This document shows, one piece after another, positions 12,899 through 23,054 of a stretch of DNA of 64,000 nucleotides (position 1 is the stretch's first letter; each line of letters opens with the position of its first letter). The notes beneath the pieces are model-generated. The model did not search any database, was not told the DNA's origin, and saw nothing but the letters and a program-made list of their open reading frames with translations. Source of the DNA: Puccinia triticina (lineage: Eukaryota > Basidiomycota > Pucciniomycetes > Pucciniales > Pucciniaceae); NCBI RefSeq assembly GCF_026914185.1, contig NC_070568.1, positions 2,376,001 to 2,440,000 on the forward strand, written 5' to 3'. Both the position numbers and the translations under genes were made by a program.

Positions 12899-13563
12899 GA
12901 CAATACGTAAAGACGTTGTAGAAATCCTTGCCTAGCATTGAACAGGTGGCAGGTGGGGAATCAAGCTAACAGACAGTCGCGTCTCAAGCTGCGCCGGAAA
13001 AGTGAACCGTGTTGGTAGGCAGCGTTAAGAATTTCCGTTCAAAGTTCCTCCTTTACATCCTAGTTATCAATCACGGGGGCGTCCCGTAGGCATTGGGGAG
13101 TTCGCACTACGGAAGTACATGGGGAATGGACATCAATGTTGCCTGTGCCATCATTTTGAGGGTGAGGCATGGAATTGTTCAAAGTTTAGCGGCAATCGGT
13201 AACTCACCCCCGTCAACCAGACGCAGAACATTTACATTCATGCTGACTGTTGTCGGAACTCTCATCCTCTTCTTCCTAAGGGTTCAAGACTTTCTTAAAT
13301 GCATTGCTCACAAAGTTGAATGTAACATGATTTCGTAGAGTAGAAAAGTGAAACTAATTTGAGAGTTACTGACTCGTCAAAAGCAGCGTGGGACGATGGA
13401 AGTACAAATAGCTAACGATTACCTGTAAAACGGTATGCGGGGGTTGCTCCGTAAGCTCAACTTGAATTGTTTGTCCTTTGAATCACCAAGAAAGTGGCCG
13501 GATTGGATGAAACAATAATGAAAGGACGCGGAAGGTGACACGGGACCCAGCTCACGAGACGAT
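12899..13563. other. Intergenic stretch without supported gene
   Basis: Nothing recognisable apart from short unsupported open frames. If the OB-like gene to the right travels with the Helitron, this would be internal spacer. Confidence 0.35.
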
Positions 13564-14763
13564 TCACAACTTTTTGAGACGTTTCGCGGCGTCCTTGAGG
13601 ATTGCCTTGCGAGGTCGTCCTCGACCAGACTTTGGGCAATTGTCTTCATCGTCGTTGTCCGCCACTTCGGATGCGACTTCTTCGTCGATGTCGGGTTCTT
13701 CTTCGAATGGCTCCTTGGCCAATGCTTTTTGTTTTCCCTTGGGGTCTGAAGGACCCGCGTCTGGGGTCATTTGAATGAAAGTCCGTTTTGGTGGGGATAG
13801 AGAAGGGCTCGGTGAAAGAGACGGCGAGTCATCATTTCCTAGCTTTAATCTGAGGTTCGAAGTCAGTGTTTATATTCGACGGAAAAGGTTCAATCGAACT
13901 GACATATTTCGGCCTTTGCCGTGAGTACCGAGCTTAGTCGGCGACGATGATCCGGAGGCGCGGCTTGGTTGGTGACCGCTTGTTATGCTACAGTCGTTGA
14001 CCTGGTTGAAAATGATATTAGTGTCTGTCAGATAAAGGGAATCAGTTGAGCTTACAAGCACAATGGCTATTTTGTCATCAGTATCGAAGTCAACGAGTAC
14101 GCCAGCAATCTCGCATTCACGGCCCACGACATAAAGCGAGTGGGTTTTGATGAAGTTCTTGGAGCCAGGGACCACGTACTTGACTTTGAAAGTCTTGTGA
14201 CGTCGCTCCTGAGGTGCAATTGTTAGTCGGTATATATAAGTGGGCGCGAAGATGATCAGCTTACTTGGGCGTCCCAGTCGTTGTGTTCCATTGTGACTTC
14301 CAAAAGACTCTCATTTCCATTCGTGACTTCGTCTCTTTTGATGACTAAACCCAAACCGATAATATTGGTTTTGTTGATGAACTCGAACCCTTCGGTGCCA
14401 ATATCACGGATGCGTGAAACGGAGTGTTGGTTATAGGTTAGGACGGGAGTCTTGCCGTCGTTGGTAGCAATCACTTTGCCCGACATGTAATAGACAACGT
14501 TTGGAAGCAAGATATTGCTGAGAGCGGTGTTGGTGTTCAAAGTGACTTCAAAATCCCGAGGGGTCGAACCATCGAGGCCGCCACATTGCATAAACGATTG
14601 AGTTGTTACATTGCCGTACTGATTTGCTCGGATGTTCTCTGGTACAGACTTTAGAAGCAGTCAGTACTAAAATTTAAAGAAAAATTAAAAGTCATACCTC
14701 GGCAAGAGGCTCGTAAAGGCTTGTTGTATGGACCGGGTGGTTGGGCGTTCTATTCAATGACAT
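13564..14763 (-). CDS. OB-like two-domain protein with AT-hook tail, beside the Helitron
   Basis: The model has exons 14698-14763 (MSLNRTPNHPVH...), 14265-14648, 14056-14208 and one reaching 14001. The introns have GTATGA or GTAAGC donors and CAG/AAG acceptors, are 48-56 bp long, and keep phase. Domain 1 includes VTLNTNTALSNILLPNVVYY and MSGKVIATNDGKTPVLTY; domain 2 includes KVKYVVPGSKNFIKTHSLYV and GVLVDFDTDDKIAIVLVN. The C-terminus is acidic and Ser/Pro-rich, with the AT-hook-like KSGRGRPRK, ending AAKRLKKL. A TAA (about 13880) separates FRRI from LTSNLRLKL in the same frame, so the last exon needs another splice or is cut off by a nonsense change. I know similar repeated proteins in Puccinia but not their function. 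A Helitron-borne RPA-like role is a hypothesis from context. Confidence 0.65.
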
Positions 14764-16133
14764 CGCGAACTGGAAACTGGATGAAGATGAAGTAGCGGAG
14801 GAGTAGAGGACAGCTCTTGGGGTTTGGTTGCTTGTTGTTAGTTGAGCTGGGAAGAGATGATGGTTTAGTTGTTTGTTGTTACTTAGAGCTGGAAAGAGAT
14901 GATGGGCTTGAACTTGATTGGCAGGTTGGGGGTAAAGCGCCGGCTTTATAGTCGAGAGGATGGCACTTTTAGTCCACGGCAAGGCATTGCTTTCCGCTTT
15001 GATGAGCGCTCAGTCGGCGGACGTGGCGTATCCAGGCGAAGGTTTCGAAGTCCAACAACTGTTGCGTGAACCGTCAGCCGAGCATTAAGGGTTCCCAACC
15101 GGTGACGAGGGAGGAGGGACTCAATGCCCGGGCTTACTGTATGTAAGGGGACCAACTGTATGGTGACGAGATCGATGGCCACAGTGAAGGCGAGATTGAC
15201 TCCTGGGCATCCGCAGATAGTGGAATTATAAGGGGTGGCAACGGGCGGAATGGGTTGGGCGAGGGGGAGAAAGCCGATTGGTAGGGTTCCTGGAGAAAAA
15301 CGACTGGAGGGAATACAATAACCTTTTTGGGCAAACGGAGTGTTAATGCCGAGGCGTGGGTCCGAAGAAGTGTCGCAGGGAATGTAACGGTCGCAAGGGG
15401 CAGGCGAAGTTCCATTGGTCATAAGTATTCCCAAAGGGTCGCGAGTCCACATTGGAATTTGGCATGAGAGATACGCACGAGGTCAGTAGGGCAATGTGGT
15501 CTGCTAAGGGGCGGTAGAAGCGTCGTCGTGGAGTGGGACGGGTGATATGTCTTGGGATTGGGCGGGCGGTACAACCGAAGTGTTTCAGGAAGATGGAGGT
15601 CGTATCAAGGTAACCGGATGTGGAGTTGTCCAGATCGGGTAGGGTGGTGTGAGCATCGGAGGTGGTGGCAGGTGGGACTCGTGGGCGGTGGCTAGAGGAT
15701 ATAAGAAGGGATTGACGGCAACAATTTGAAATCCTTGGGCAAGCGTCCCCTGTTGCATCTGCGCAGGTTGAATTAGCCCCCCTTTAGACATTAAGACCCC
15801 CGCAGTTGCGTGGGGCCCGACGATTTTAACATTTACCCAACCTGCAATTGCGGGTGTTCAAACAAAATCTTCAACACGCGCTTGCGTGGAAGAGGAGTAA
15901 TTTCATACTTCCGTAAGGTTGTAATCACCTGATGAGGAATTTTATCACCCGCCATTGCGGGTAAAATTTTTTATTTCCGAGAGCGCTGAGCATTGAGGAA
16001 CAATTTTTTTCACCAATATTCGCCCACCTCCAACCCCTTGCACTTGCAACAGGCGGGGTGGTTACATCCGGCGCCTTTTTGTTCATGTTTCATGAACTGG
16101 GGCGCCAGTCCGAGTGCATTAATGTTCGGGGAC
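14764..16133. other. Promoter-side and repeat-like stretch
   Basis: Open frames at 14946-15452 and 15585-15791 (minus) have no recognisable domain. The right half contains the cluster of short stem-loops listed separately. A homopurine/homopyrimidine character is absent. No gene can be supported. Confidence 0.35.
15796..15966. repeat. Cluster of five short stem-loops about 35-40 bp apart
   Basis: Successive small palindromes with TT in the loop are seen near 15798-15815, 15840-15855 (ACCTGCAATTGCGGGT), 15875-15888 (CACGCGCTTGCGTG), 15908-15920 and 15947-15962 (ACCCGCCATTGCGGGT). Four of the five share a TTGCG core. The bases between them are AT-rich and differ. Meaning unknown. Confidence 0.5.
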
Positions 16134-17654
16134 TTAAAACAATGTTTTTTTGCGGCGCATAGTTAACGCACTTGTGCCAAAAAAAAATAAAAAGAGGGTT
16201 TGGGCCGGAGCTTGGAAGCTTTTGGGGGTTTTTGGAAAATAGAATAGGGGGAACCCTTGATCTAAATTTCCACGAAACTGTGGATTTAATATACTTAGAT
16301 TGACCTGTCTGAGGCGGTTGGATGACTTGTTGGGTTGCTGAGGTGGCCGGTATTTGGAGTTTTTGGATTTGTAGTCTGCATCCGGTGGGCTAATTTTTCC
16401 GGTTGCAACATCTTTCCAGAAATGTGCACAATCCGGGTACCAATGGCCGAGGTCGCCACAATAAAAGCAGTGGTCGCCATGCTTTTCTACCAAGGAATCG
16501 GATTGACCTTTTCCTTTAAAGTGAGTCGCCTTGTCGACCGAGAACTGAGGTTGATTCCGTACCGGTTGTTGGATCCCACGACGTTGAGGGGCCACATAGC
16601 GTGCTTGAGACTGTACTGCTTGAATGCGGTCAAGCTCCATCGCCATTGGGTCAATGGTTGGAGCTCCAGGGAGAGTGGGATCTGCTCCGGGCTTGTTGCG
16701 GAGTTTGTTTGCCGCAAATTGCACTATTGTCAGGACATCATCGAAGGGTGGGGCCTCCTTCTCATTCAACTGCTGACTAATGGTAAACTCAAACGTCATT
16801 GAGTCGACTCCAATCGGCGGCTTATAGTAGGACTGAAGCAAGATTCCGAGGGCTTCATCCCATGTCACTTTCAGTTGCAACAGTTCCGACTTGAGCTTCG
16901 CCCAGACGGATGTGGTCGCATTGGTTGCTGGCGCCGGGTTATTGATCAGGGTGACCAACTCATTCAACAGTTCAATTTTTTGTCTTCTGTCTGACCGAGA
17001 GCACTTCGTCTTCAGGAGCTTGAACACCGCCTTTGGCGCGGTTAACTTTGCCGAGTCGAGAATATCACCTAATGAGTCCACCACGGTGTTGCGCATAAGA
17101 CACACTACCGTGGAGGATTCGTCGACGGTGAGGGTGTCGAAGTTTGCAGGCTGGTCGGTGAATGGAAGCTTGCGAACTAGAACATGGCGAATCGTTCGAT
17201 CCAGGGCTGCTTCCCAGGCGGGGAAGTTAGTCCCTTCGTAGACCAGGACCGGTTTTTGGGGGTTGAGTTGGTTGTGAACCTGGAGAGGATTGCTAATGAA
17301 GGATTCCATTATCTTCTCCTGACGGGTCCAAGGGCGATATGGAGCGATCGCGGGAACTTGGGCTTGTAACTGAGCGTTACGGAGGTCAGCGATCTCCTGA
17401 CGCAAGTCATTGAAAAGCTGCCTCGCCTGAGCCGGGGTCAGATCGGGTTCCATTTCTTCGCTTGATGAGGGGGATGAGGGTATTGTAAAGGTCTTGGTGA
17501 GAGAGGTTGGGTGTTGGGAGGTTGATCGTTGGGGTGGTGGTTGGTTTAGAATCTTTGATTTTCGCTTCTCTATTTCTTCTTCACGGTTTTTATTCTTCAA
17601 TTCCTCTTTGATGGTTTTCAATCTTTCTTTCTTCTTCTCAATCCAGTTCATCAA
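16134..17654 (-). CDS. Gag-like protein with CCHC zinc knuckle, no pol attached
   Basis: A 506-codon open frame. The N-terminus is basic and coiled-coil-like (EKKKERLKTIKEELKNK); the Met at MEPDLTPAQARQLF is an alternative start. The middle (VLVYEGTNFPAWEAALDRTI to about residue 330) resembles the capsid region of Ty1/Copia-type Gag. A zinc knuckle CFYCGDLGHWYPDC (C-x2-C-x4-H-x4-C) sits near residue 400. It would form virus-like particles and bind RNA. No protease, integrase or reverse transcriptase follows before 14763, so it is an orphan Gag: a truncated element, a non-autonomous element or a captured gene. No stop interrupts it. Confidence 0.75.
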   Translation of the reverse strand: MMNWIEKKKERLKTIKEELKNKNREEEIEKRKSKILNQPPPQRSTSQHPTSLTKTFTIPSSPSSSEEMEPDLTPAQARQLFNDLRQEIADLRNAQLQAQVPAIAPYRPWTRQEKIMESFISNPLQVHNQLNPQKPVLVYEGTNFPAWEAALDRTIRHVLVRKLPFTDQPANFDTLTVDESSTVVCLMRNTVVDSLGDILDSAKLTAPKAVFKLLKTKCSRSDRRQKIELLNELVTLINNPAPATNATTSVWAKLKSELLQLKVTWDEALGILLQSYYKPPIGVDSMTFEFTISQQLNEKEAPPFDDVLTIVQFAANKLRNKPGADPTLPGAPTIDPMAMELDRIQAVQSQARYVAPQRRGIQQPVRNQPQFSVDKATHFKGKGQSDSLVEKHGDHCFYCGDLGHWYPDCAHFWKDVATGKISPPDADYKSKNSKYRPPQQPNKSSNRLRQVNLSILNPQFRGNLDQGFPLFYFPKTPKSFQAPAQTLFLFFFGTSALTMRRKKTLF

Positions 17655-17737
17655 GGACCGGACGGTGACACTGGAACTCGCAGCGCTCTTCGAGAGCCGG
17701 CTTTTAACCTGTAAGATGCCCTATGGGTTTGGGCGAA

Positions 17738-17911
17738 TGGGATCTGGACGATACAGTCCCGTCGCTGTCAGCTGTCCGCGCTGGTGAATCCCGGTCTCCA
17801 ATATTGGTAAGGATTTCAAGATAAACAAAAGAAACAAGATACTAACCTGGACAATACAGTCCCGTCGCTTTCAGTTATCGGCGCTGGTGAATCCCGGTCT
17901 CCAATCTCGGT
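17738..17911. repeat. Direct duplication of ~66 bp upstream of the Gag-like ORF
   Basis: Copies at about 17740-17805 and 17846-17911 share ATACAGTCCCGTCGCT and GGTGAATCCCGGTCTCCAAT, with several substitutions. They lie 5' of the minus-strand Gag-like frame and may be leader or LTR remnants. Confidence 0.6.
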
Positions 17912-19146
17912 GAGGAAAAAGATTGGAGCCGGGGCACAGGATCGTCCAGACTAAGTAGTATCTACAAGCCCTAACCAGGTGAAACCTCCGCGACATCCCA
18001 GACTAGTTTTGACTCTAAGTACATGAATATGGTTTTTTAATCTTGGCTCTAACTCCATGATCCAGCTATCCTCTAACAGCTGGGGCTGTTTGTGATTGAC
18101 GTGGCAATACACATTAGCTTTCTGACCTGTTAGAGCATCTCCAGCGGGGGCTGTAAACTGCGGCTGTAACAGCACTTTACAGCCCCGCACCCAAAACTCG
18201 TATTCCATCCGGGGGCGAGCTTAACCAAGCCTCTCTGGAGGAGAGCCCCGCAGGTTCTCTGTCTCACAGAGAGGCTTGCCCCCAAGCCACCGATTTTGGC
18301 ATGAGAGCTGACAAGCCTGGGGCCGAACCAACCCCCATTTTTCCTTTTATCCATGATCTCACACCCATTTTTTGCCCAATAGGGACATGAGTGGTGCGGC
18401 CTTGTAGGCTTGCTTCTTGCGCAGGCAGCAATCCACGAATCAGCTTTTTATCCCCCCAGCTGGCCGCTGGGCATCCTTGCAAAATCACTGCTGAGCTCGG
18501 TCCAACAAATCAAGGTTTTTTTCCAACTTCTGTAGATCAAGCATACCAATATAAATATTATGCATTGATCATGAATTGAGAATTGAACTTGTTCAAAAAT
18601 ATGCATTTTCATTTAATTAAAAGCAGAAAATACTGCTTCCATGCACTTACTAAAGATACAGAAGTGTACAATCATTGCCAGAATCTTGGAAGCATGATTT
18701 TAAAAGCTTTGTAACTTCAAGACCGTTCAAGATAAAAATATATGGCCTGTGTAGGTTTGAAGGCCAGATGCAGGGCTTCAATTTGGCACCTGGGCGGCCC
18801 ATTTGGCTCACAGGATGCTATGGTGGGGTGGTGTTGAAGTTTGACACCAGCCAAATGGGTTGAGGTGGTGCTCAGCGCTCACGCCAAATTTCCCCGCTTA
18901 CTCCCAAGTCCCTCCTTTGGAGGCCACGCTTCGCGCCAGGGGCGCCAGCCTGCGAACTCAGAAGGAAGGACTGACTAAGTTTGATCCGGGGGGGGGGGGA
19001 GGGTAAATTGGGCGCTAGTAGAGGCGGGGAGGTAACATTCTCATCCCGGGCTCCAGATCTAGCACCTTGCTACAGCCCAATAACCACCAATCAAAACACA
19101 CCACACCTACTTCCACCCCTCAATACCGGCACCAAGTACATTCACC
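17912..19146. other. Non-coding stretch with MITE-like sequence
   Basis: GAGCATCTCCAGCGGGGGCTG at 18133-18153 resembles the ends of PIF/Harbinger-type MITEs and is followed by several short palindromes (for example CTCTCTGGAGGAGAG). A matching second end was not found. No gene supported. Confidence 0.35.
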
Positions 19147-20676
19147 ATGCCACCAAAATCCAGCTCCAACTCCTTCAAATCCACCCCCGCTCTTGCAACT
19201 ACCTCAAAAAAGAGCATTTCAAAGGCAAAGAAACCAAATATGTGAAAATTTTTTGCCCATCAACTTTCATTATTGACTAATATTTCTTATAGATGCTCGT
19301 TCTGTTGAGGTTGTCAAAGATGAAACCAGAAACCCGACCAAGCCACCTCCTAAGAAGAAGAAAACCAAGTCCCAAGATGAAAAACCTACCAACCAACCTA
19401 CCAAGAAATCTCCTGGACACCCAAACAATGCCGATTCCACCCAAAAAATTCCCAAGAAAAAAACCAAGGCCCCCAAAAAGAATAAAAAGAATGAAGGAGA
19501 AGTAGGCATATTGGACAGTGATGATACTCAAATCAGATTCCCTAACTACAAAGAGGACGAGGACGTGGAGATCTGTTGCTCCTGGCTTGAAAAAACTGAG
19601 GATCCGTTGAATTCTACAAATCAGACGGCCGATACATTCTGGGAACAAGTTTGTGTGCATTACTTATTGAAGGTCCCAACTTACAAACAACCTTCAAGGA
19701 GCATCAAAACTTGTTGGCAGAGCATTCAGCGCACGGTCAACAAGTTTAATGGATACTATAAGCAGGTTCAGAAAGCAAACCAGAGTGGAACAACTAGTCA
19801 AGATTAGATAAACGGTGCACTCAAGCTCTACGCAAAACTCAAGCGCCAAGGGTTTAATCATCTTTGTTGCTTCAACATCCTATCTCCCTCGCCAAAGTGG
19901 AACAAATATTGCGTAGCTCTGGATGTAAAAAAAGAGAAAACAATGAACAGCAAATCCGACTTGCCTCAGTCCGGTGCTACGTACAATCTCTCCTCGGAAA
20001 TAAACCCGTCGGATGCTGCAAGTGATTCAACTCAAGTTCCCTCTCAATCTCAGGCGCTTTTTCTTTCCCAACCTACTGGAAACAAGAAGGCGAAGGAGGC
20101 AAGGATCCAGGAGATAAAAGATACAAAATGGAAGGAAGAAATCGTCAAAGTCCATTGCGACATGGCCGTCCATTCACAAGCCCAGAATGCAATTCTAGCC
20201 AAGCAGAAGGATGCCATGGTCACGATGGCCAAAGAATCTATCATGAGGACTGATCTGAGTTCTCTCCCCCCTGGCCAACCTGTGTTCTTTGAGTGGAAGC
20301 AAGAAAAAATCCTCAATAAGATAAAAACAGAAAGAGCTGCCAACGCAAAAAAAAGAATGATGTGAAGGAGGAAGAGGAGAGGAAAAGGGAGGAAGAGAGG
20401 AAGAATGAGGAAGAAAAGAAAACAAATGAAGCCAAAGCTGCGAACAAGGATTCAACAAGAATACCAAGAACCGGGGCCAAAAGAACATCCGGCCAAATTA
20501 AAAAACAAGCTGTTGTCAAGGTAGAGGAAGATGAGGGTGATTACAAAGTTGAAAGCACCGATGAGGATGAAGAAACGACGGAAGATACTTCTGATGGAGC
20601 CAATGAAGGAGAAAATGCTGGGGAAGAGATTGATGAAGATGACAAACATGAAGAGAACAGAGAGGACACTGAGTGA
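19147..20676 (+). pseudogene. PIF/Harbinger-associated Myb/NAM-like ORF, broken
   Basis: A possible first exon starts at ATG 19147 (MPPKSSSNSFKSTP). After a TTATAG acceptor at 19292 a Lys-rich linker leads to NYKEDEDVEICCSWLEKTED, a Myb/SANT-like trihelix segment with FWEQVCVHY and KTCWQSIQRTVNKFNGYYKQ. The frame has a TAG at 19805-19807; the frame continues beyond it with INGALKLYAKLK and FNILSPSPKWNKY, where a Trp codon would be expected. A second lesion is an eight-A run near 20349, where one more A would join AANAKKR to KEEEERKREEE and the acidic tail ending EENREDTE. Such proteins bind element ends and assist Harbinger transposases. The exon 1 to exon 2 phase does not fit cleanly. Confidence 0.7.
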
Positions 20677-20860
20677 TTTTTTGATTTTGCCTCTGATCTC
20701 TACTCCTATGGCCAACATCTTCAATCCCCTGTTGCATGTGTCTCTATCTTTTTTTGATAAATCCTCACCCGCTTGATAAGCTTGTTTTCTCATTTCCTCC
20801 AGCGTGAGTCAAAATTTGCCTCAATTTCACTTTATTTTCCTCTTTACAATGGTTTGACTC

Positions 20861-21597
20861 TGTGAGCCTGAGTCTCTATAGCAACGGTGCAACAAATGCA
20901 ATACATGTAATTGTATTTCACTGTATTGTATTGGAAAAATATCAAAATAAATGTATCTTTATCGTAATTTTTTCCAAAAAATGTACACATGTATCATTGG
21001 AATTGTTTGGTGAAACCAATACAAAACGTATTTATCGTAATTGAATGTATCTGCATGAAAATACAACACAATGTATAGCCTATATGATACATGTATTGTA
21101 ATTAATGCAGCGTTGTCTATAGTGACAGCAGGACACAAGAAAGAAGAGGGGAATATTTGGATTTCTTTGGATAAAGAAAATACAAATATAAGAGAGAGAG
21201 AGAGAAAGAGAGAGAGAAACTGAGCAGGATCAAGATAAGCAGATATTCAAGGTTTATTCTGGTGGGAATGCATGTCCACTGGCAATGCTACCTCTTTAGA
21301 AGAGTGCTGCCAAGCTGTGCTAGAGAGTGCAACAGCCTCCTCTCACCAAAGAAACGTGGAGGGCTTCTGGATTAGACAAGTTTAATCCAGCCACAATTGT
21401 TTAGCTTCTTTCTGGATAGTCAAGGTTCTTTAAAGGGAAACCTATGTGGTTTGTTTATTACAAAAACCACAGAAAAAGAATGATGTTAAGCAGGGACATC
21501 CCTGTGATCAAGGATAAGGCAAAGGCCAGCAAAAGAAGAGCAGATCAAGCAGACACAGAGTTGAACCTCTGAGATAAACAAGGTTCAGTGAAAGGAA
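20861..21597 (-). repeat. Truncated Gypsy LTR, interrupted by a MITE
   Basis: 20861-20881 and 21116-21597 match the first half of the LTRs at 38979 and 47531: TGTGAGCCTGAGTCTCTATAG, then GACAGCAGGACACAAGAA, the GAGAGAGA purine tract and GGTTCAGTGAAAG. The other half of the LTR is missing and divergence is well above that between the other LTRs. It is an old fragment between the two Harbinger genes. Confidence 0.85.
20882..21115. mobile_element. 234-bp AT-rich MITE, 7-bp TSD TCTATAG
   Basis: The ends are CAACGGTGCA and, reversed, CAACGCTGCA. TCTATAG occurs at 20875-20881 and again at 21116-21122. Removing the element plus one TCTATAG gives GAGTCTCTATAGTGACA, as in the uninterrupted LTRs, so this LTR serves as an empty-site control. 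The inside is AT-rich, with repeated ATACATGTA. Confidence 0.85.
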
Positions 21598-21607
21598 AAC
21601 ATGATAT

Positions 21608-22985
21608 TCATTCGGATTGACCTTTGATGGCCCAAAGATGCTTGATGAGGTAATTTTTTAGCTGGTGATGGATGGTATTGTCACAAAGATTTTGGTAATT
21701 AATAACAAATTGAGAAAACTTGGTCAATTGAGTTCGGCCTGGCTTAATAGTAACAGCAGTTTTAGAGTTAGTCAAGTTGTCGCACTCGTGTTCATGTGGC
21801 GAGGCCCGTTCATCCTTGACAATAATATTGTGCAGTATGATACATGCAGTAATGACCTTGTGCAAGTTGGTTTTGCTCCACCCTTAGGCTGGCTGAGCCA
21901 CAATCGCAAACCAAGCCTGTAGCACACCAAAGGCTCTTTCAACATCCTTTTGGAGAGCCTCTTGCATTTTTGCAAAATGCTAGACAAAAAAAATAAATCA
22001 AACTCTAAAACAACTCCAATTGTCAAAGAAGTGAATCATTACATTTCTTTTAAGCCTGTGTGGCTGGGAAATTGTCTTGACCAGTGCCAATTAGTCTGGA
22101 TAGATGCCATAGGCAAGATAATAACCCTTCTTGTAGCTGTTTCCGTTGATTGTGAACTGGCATTGCGGAGCCACGCCGTTGAGGAGGTTGGTGAAGAGAG
22201 GGGAAACGTTGAGTATGTTGATATCATTGTGTGATCCGGGTAGCCCAAGGAACGCATGCCAAAACCACAGGTCCTGGGATACAACACCTTCAAGAACAAT
22301 TGTTGCTACCTTTTTTGAATAAATTTAGATCCCTTTCAATCAACATTCAAAAGTCACAAGCTATGGTCAGAGGAGAGTACATACCCTCTCTTTCCCTTGA
22401 TATTGGCCTTTCCAACCGGCCGGACAATTCTTCTATGGCCAGTGCATGCAGTCTAAAGATCCTAGCATGCCCGGGAAACCCCTCTTTTTGTTTATAGTCA
22501 ACATTTGCTTCAAGTTGTCAGCCGTTGGGTGCCTGAGATACTCTTTCCCATAGATCTCAATGATTGCGGTACAAAAGCAAGTGAGATTTTCAATAGCTGT
22601 GCTTTTGGATATGTGAAGGTACTCATCTTTAGCATCAGCAGCTCCTCCGTAGGCTAGCATGCGGATTGATGAAGTGATTTTTTGGAGCGGGTGCAAGCCA
22701 GGCTTGCCCAGTGCGTCTTTCTTCTGAGCGAAATATTGGTCCTGCTCTGTGACATCATGTACAATTTTTAAGAAAAGAGGCCTATGCATCCGGAATCTTC
22801 GCCAAAACAAGCCCTCAGTATAGGTCATTGATTCACCAAAATAGTCCTTAAATAATTGTTTATACCCTTCTTCAAAGTTGCGGGGAAGGTTGGGTGACCG
22901 GCCGGGTTGCAAGCCTCCATGTTTTGGCTGAATTTTGTTGTCTTGGTATTCTTTGGCGAGAATAATGGCAGTATCTGATATGACT
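21608..22985 (-). pseudogene. PIF/Harbinger DDE transposase, several in-frame stops
   Basis: The N-terminal exon (about 22985 to 22400) reads NLPRNFEEGYKQLFKDYFGE...RRFRMHRPLFLKIVHDV and reaches the first catalytic Asp in GSLDCMHW. A GTATGT donor and a later acceptor lead to VLEGVVSQDLWFWHAFLGLP and the second Asp in SHNDINIL. The last part has the catalytic Glu in KDVERAFGVLQ and ends CIILHNIIVKDERA...AIKGQSE. Stops fall after CMHWP (TAG where Trp is expected, near 22433), after YGIYPD (TAA near 22100) and after AIVAQPA (near 21886), so the copy is dead. It is tail to tail with the Myb/NAM-like ORF, as in some Harbinger elements. Confidence 0.85.
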
Positions 22986-23011
22986 GATCAGATTTTCCTT
23001 GATCCCACCAT

Positions 23012-23054
23012 GGAGGGATGTGTTGCACTCTCTGGAGAGTGCCAGACCGTAATT
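23012..23054 (+). repeat. 43-bp dispersed repeat with central palindrome, copy 1
   Basis: The block from GGAGGGATGTGTTGCACTC to GCCAGACCGTAATT recurs inverted at 62557-62599. Its centre GCACTCTCTGGAGAGTGC is a near-perfect palindrome. It lies just outside the Harbinger transposase start and may be a transposon end. Confidence 0.6.

Noticed and set aside
14946..15452. 168-codon minus-strand frame, at first taken for a secreted Cys-containing protein
   Set aside because: No convincing signal peptide, no domain, and it overlaps the upstream region and first exon of the OB-like gene.
15796..15966. CRISPR-like array
   Set aside because: The stem-loops are not identical repeats, spacers are unequal and the DNA is eukaryotic.
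18133..18960. Complete PIF/Harbinger MITE
   Set aside because: Only one end-like motif was found; no second end or 3-bp TSD could be located.
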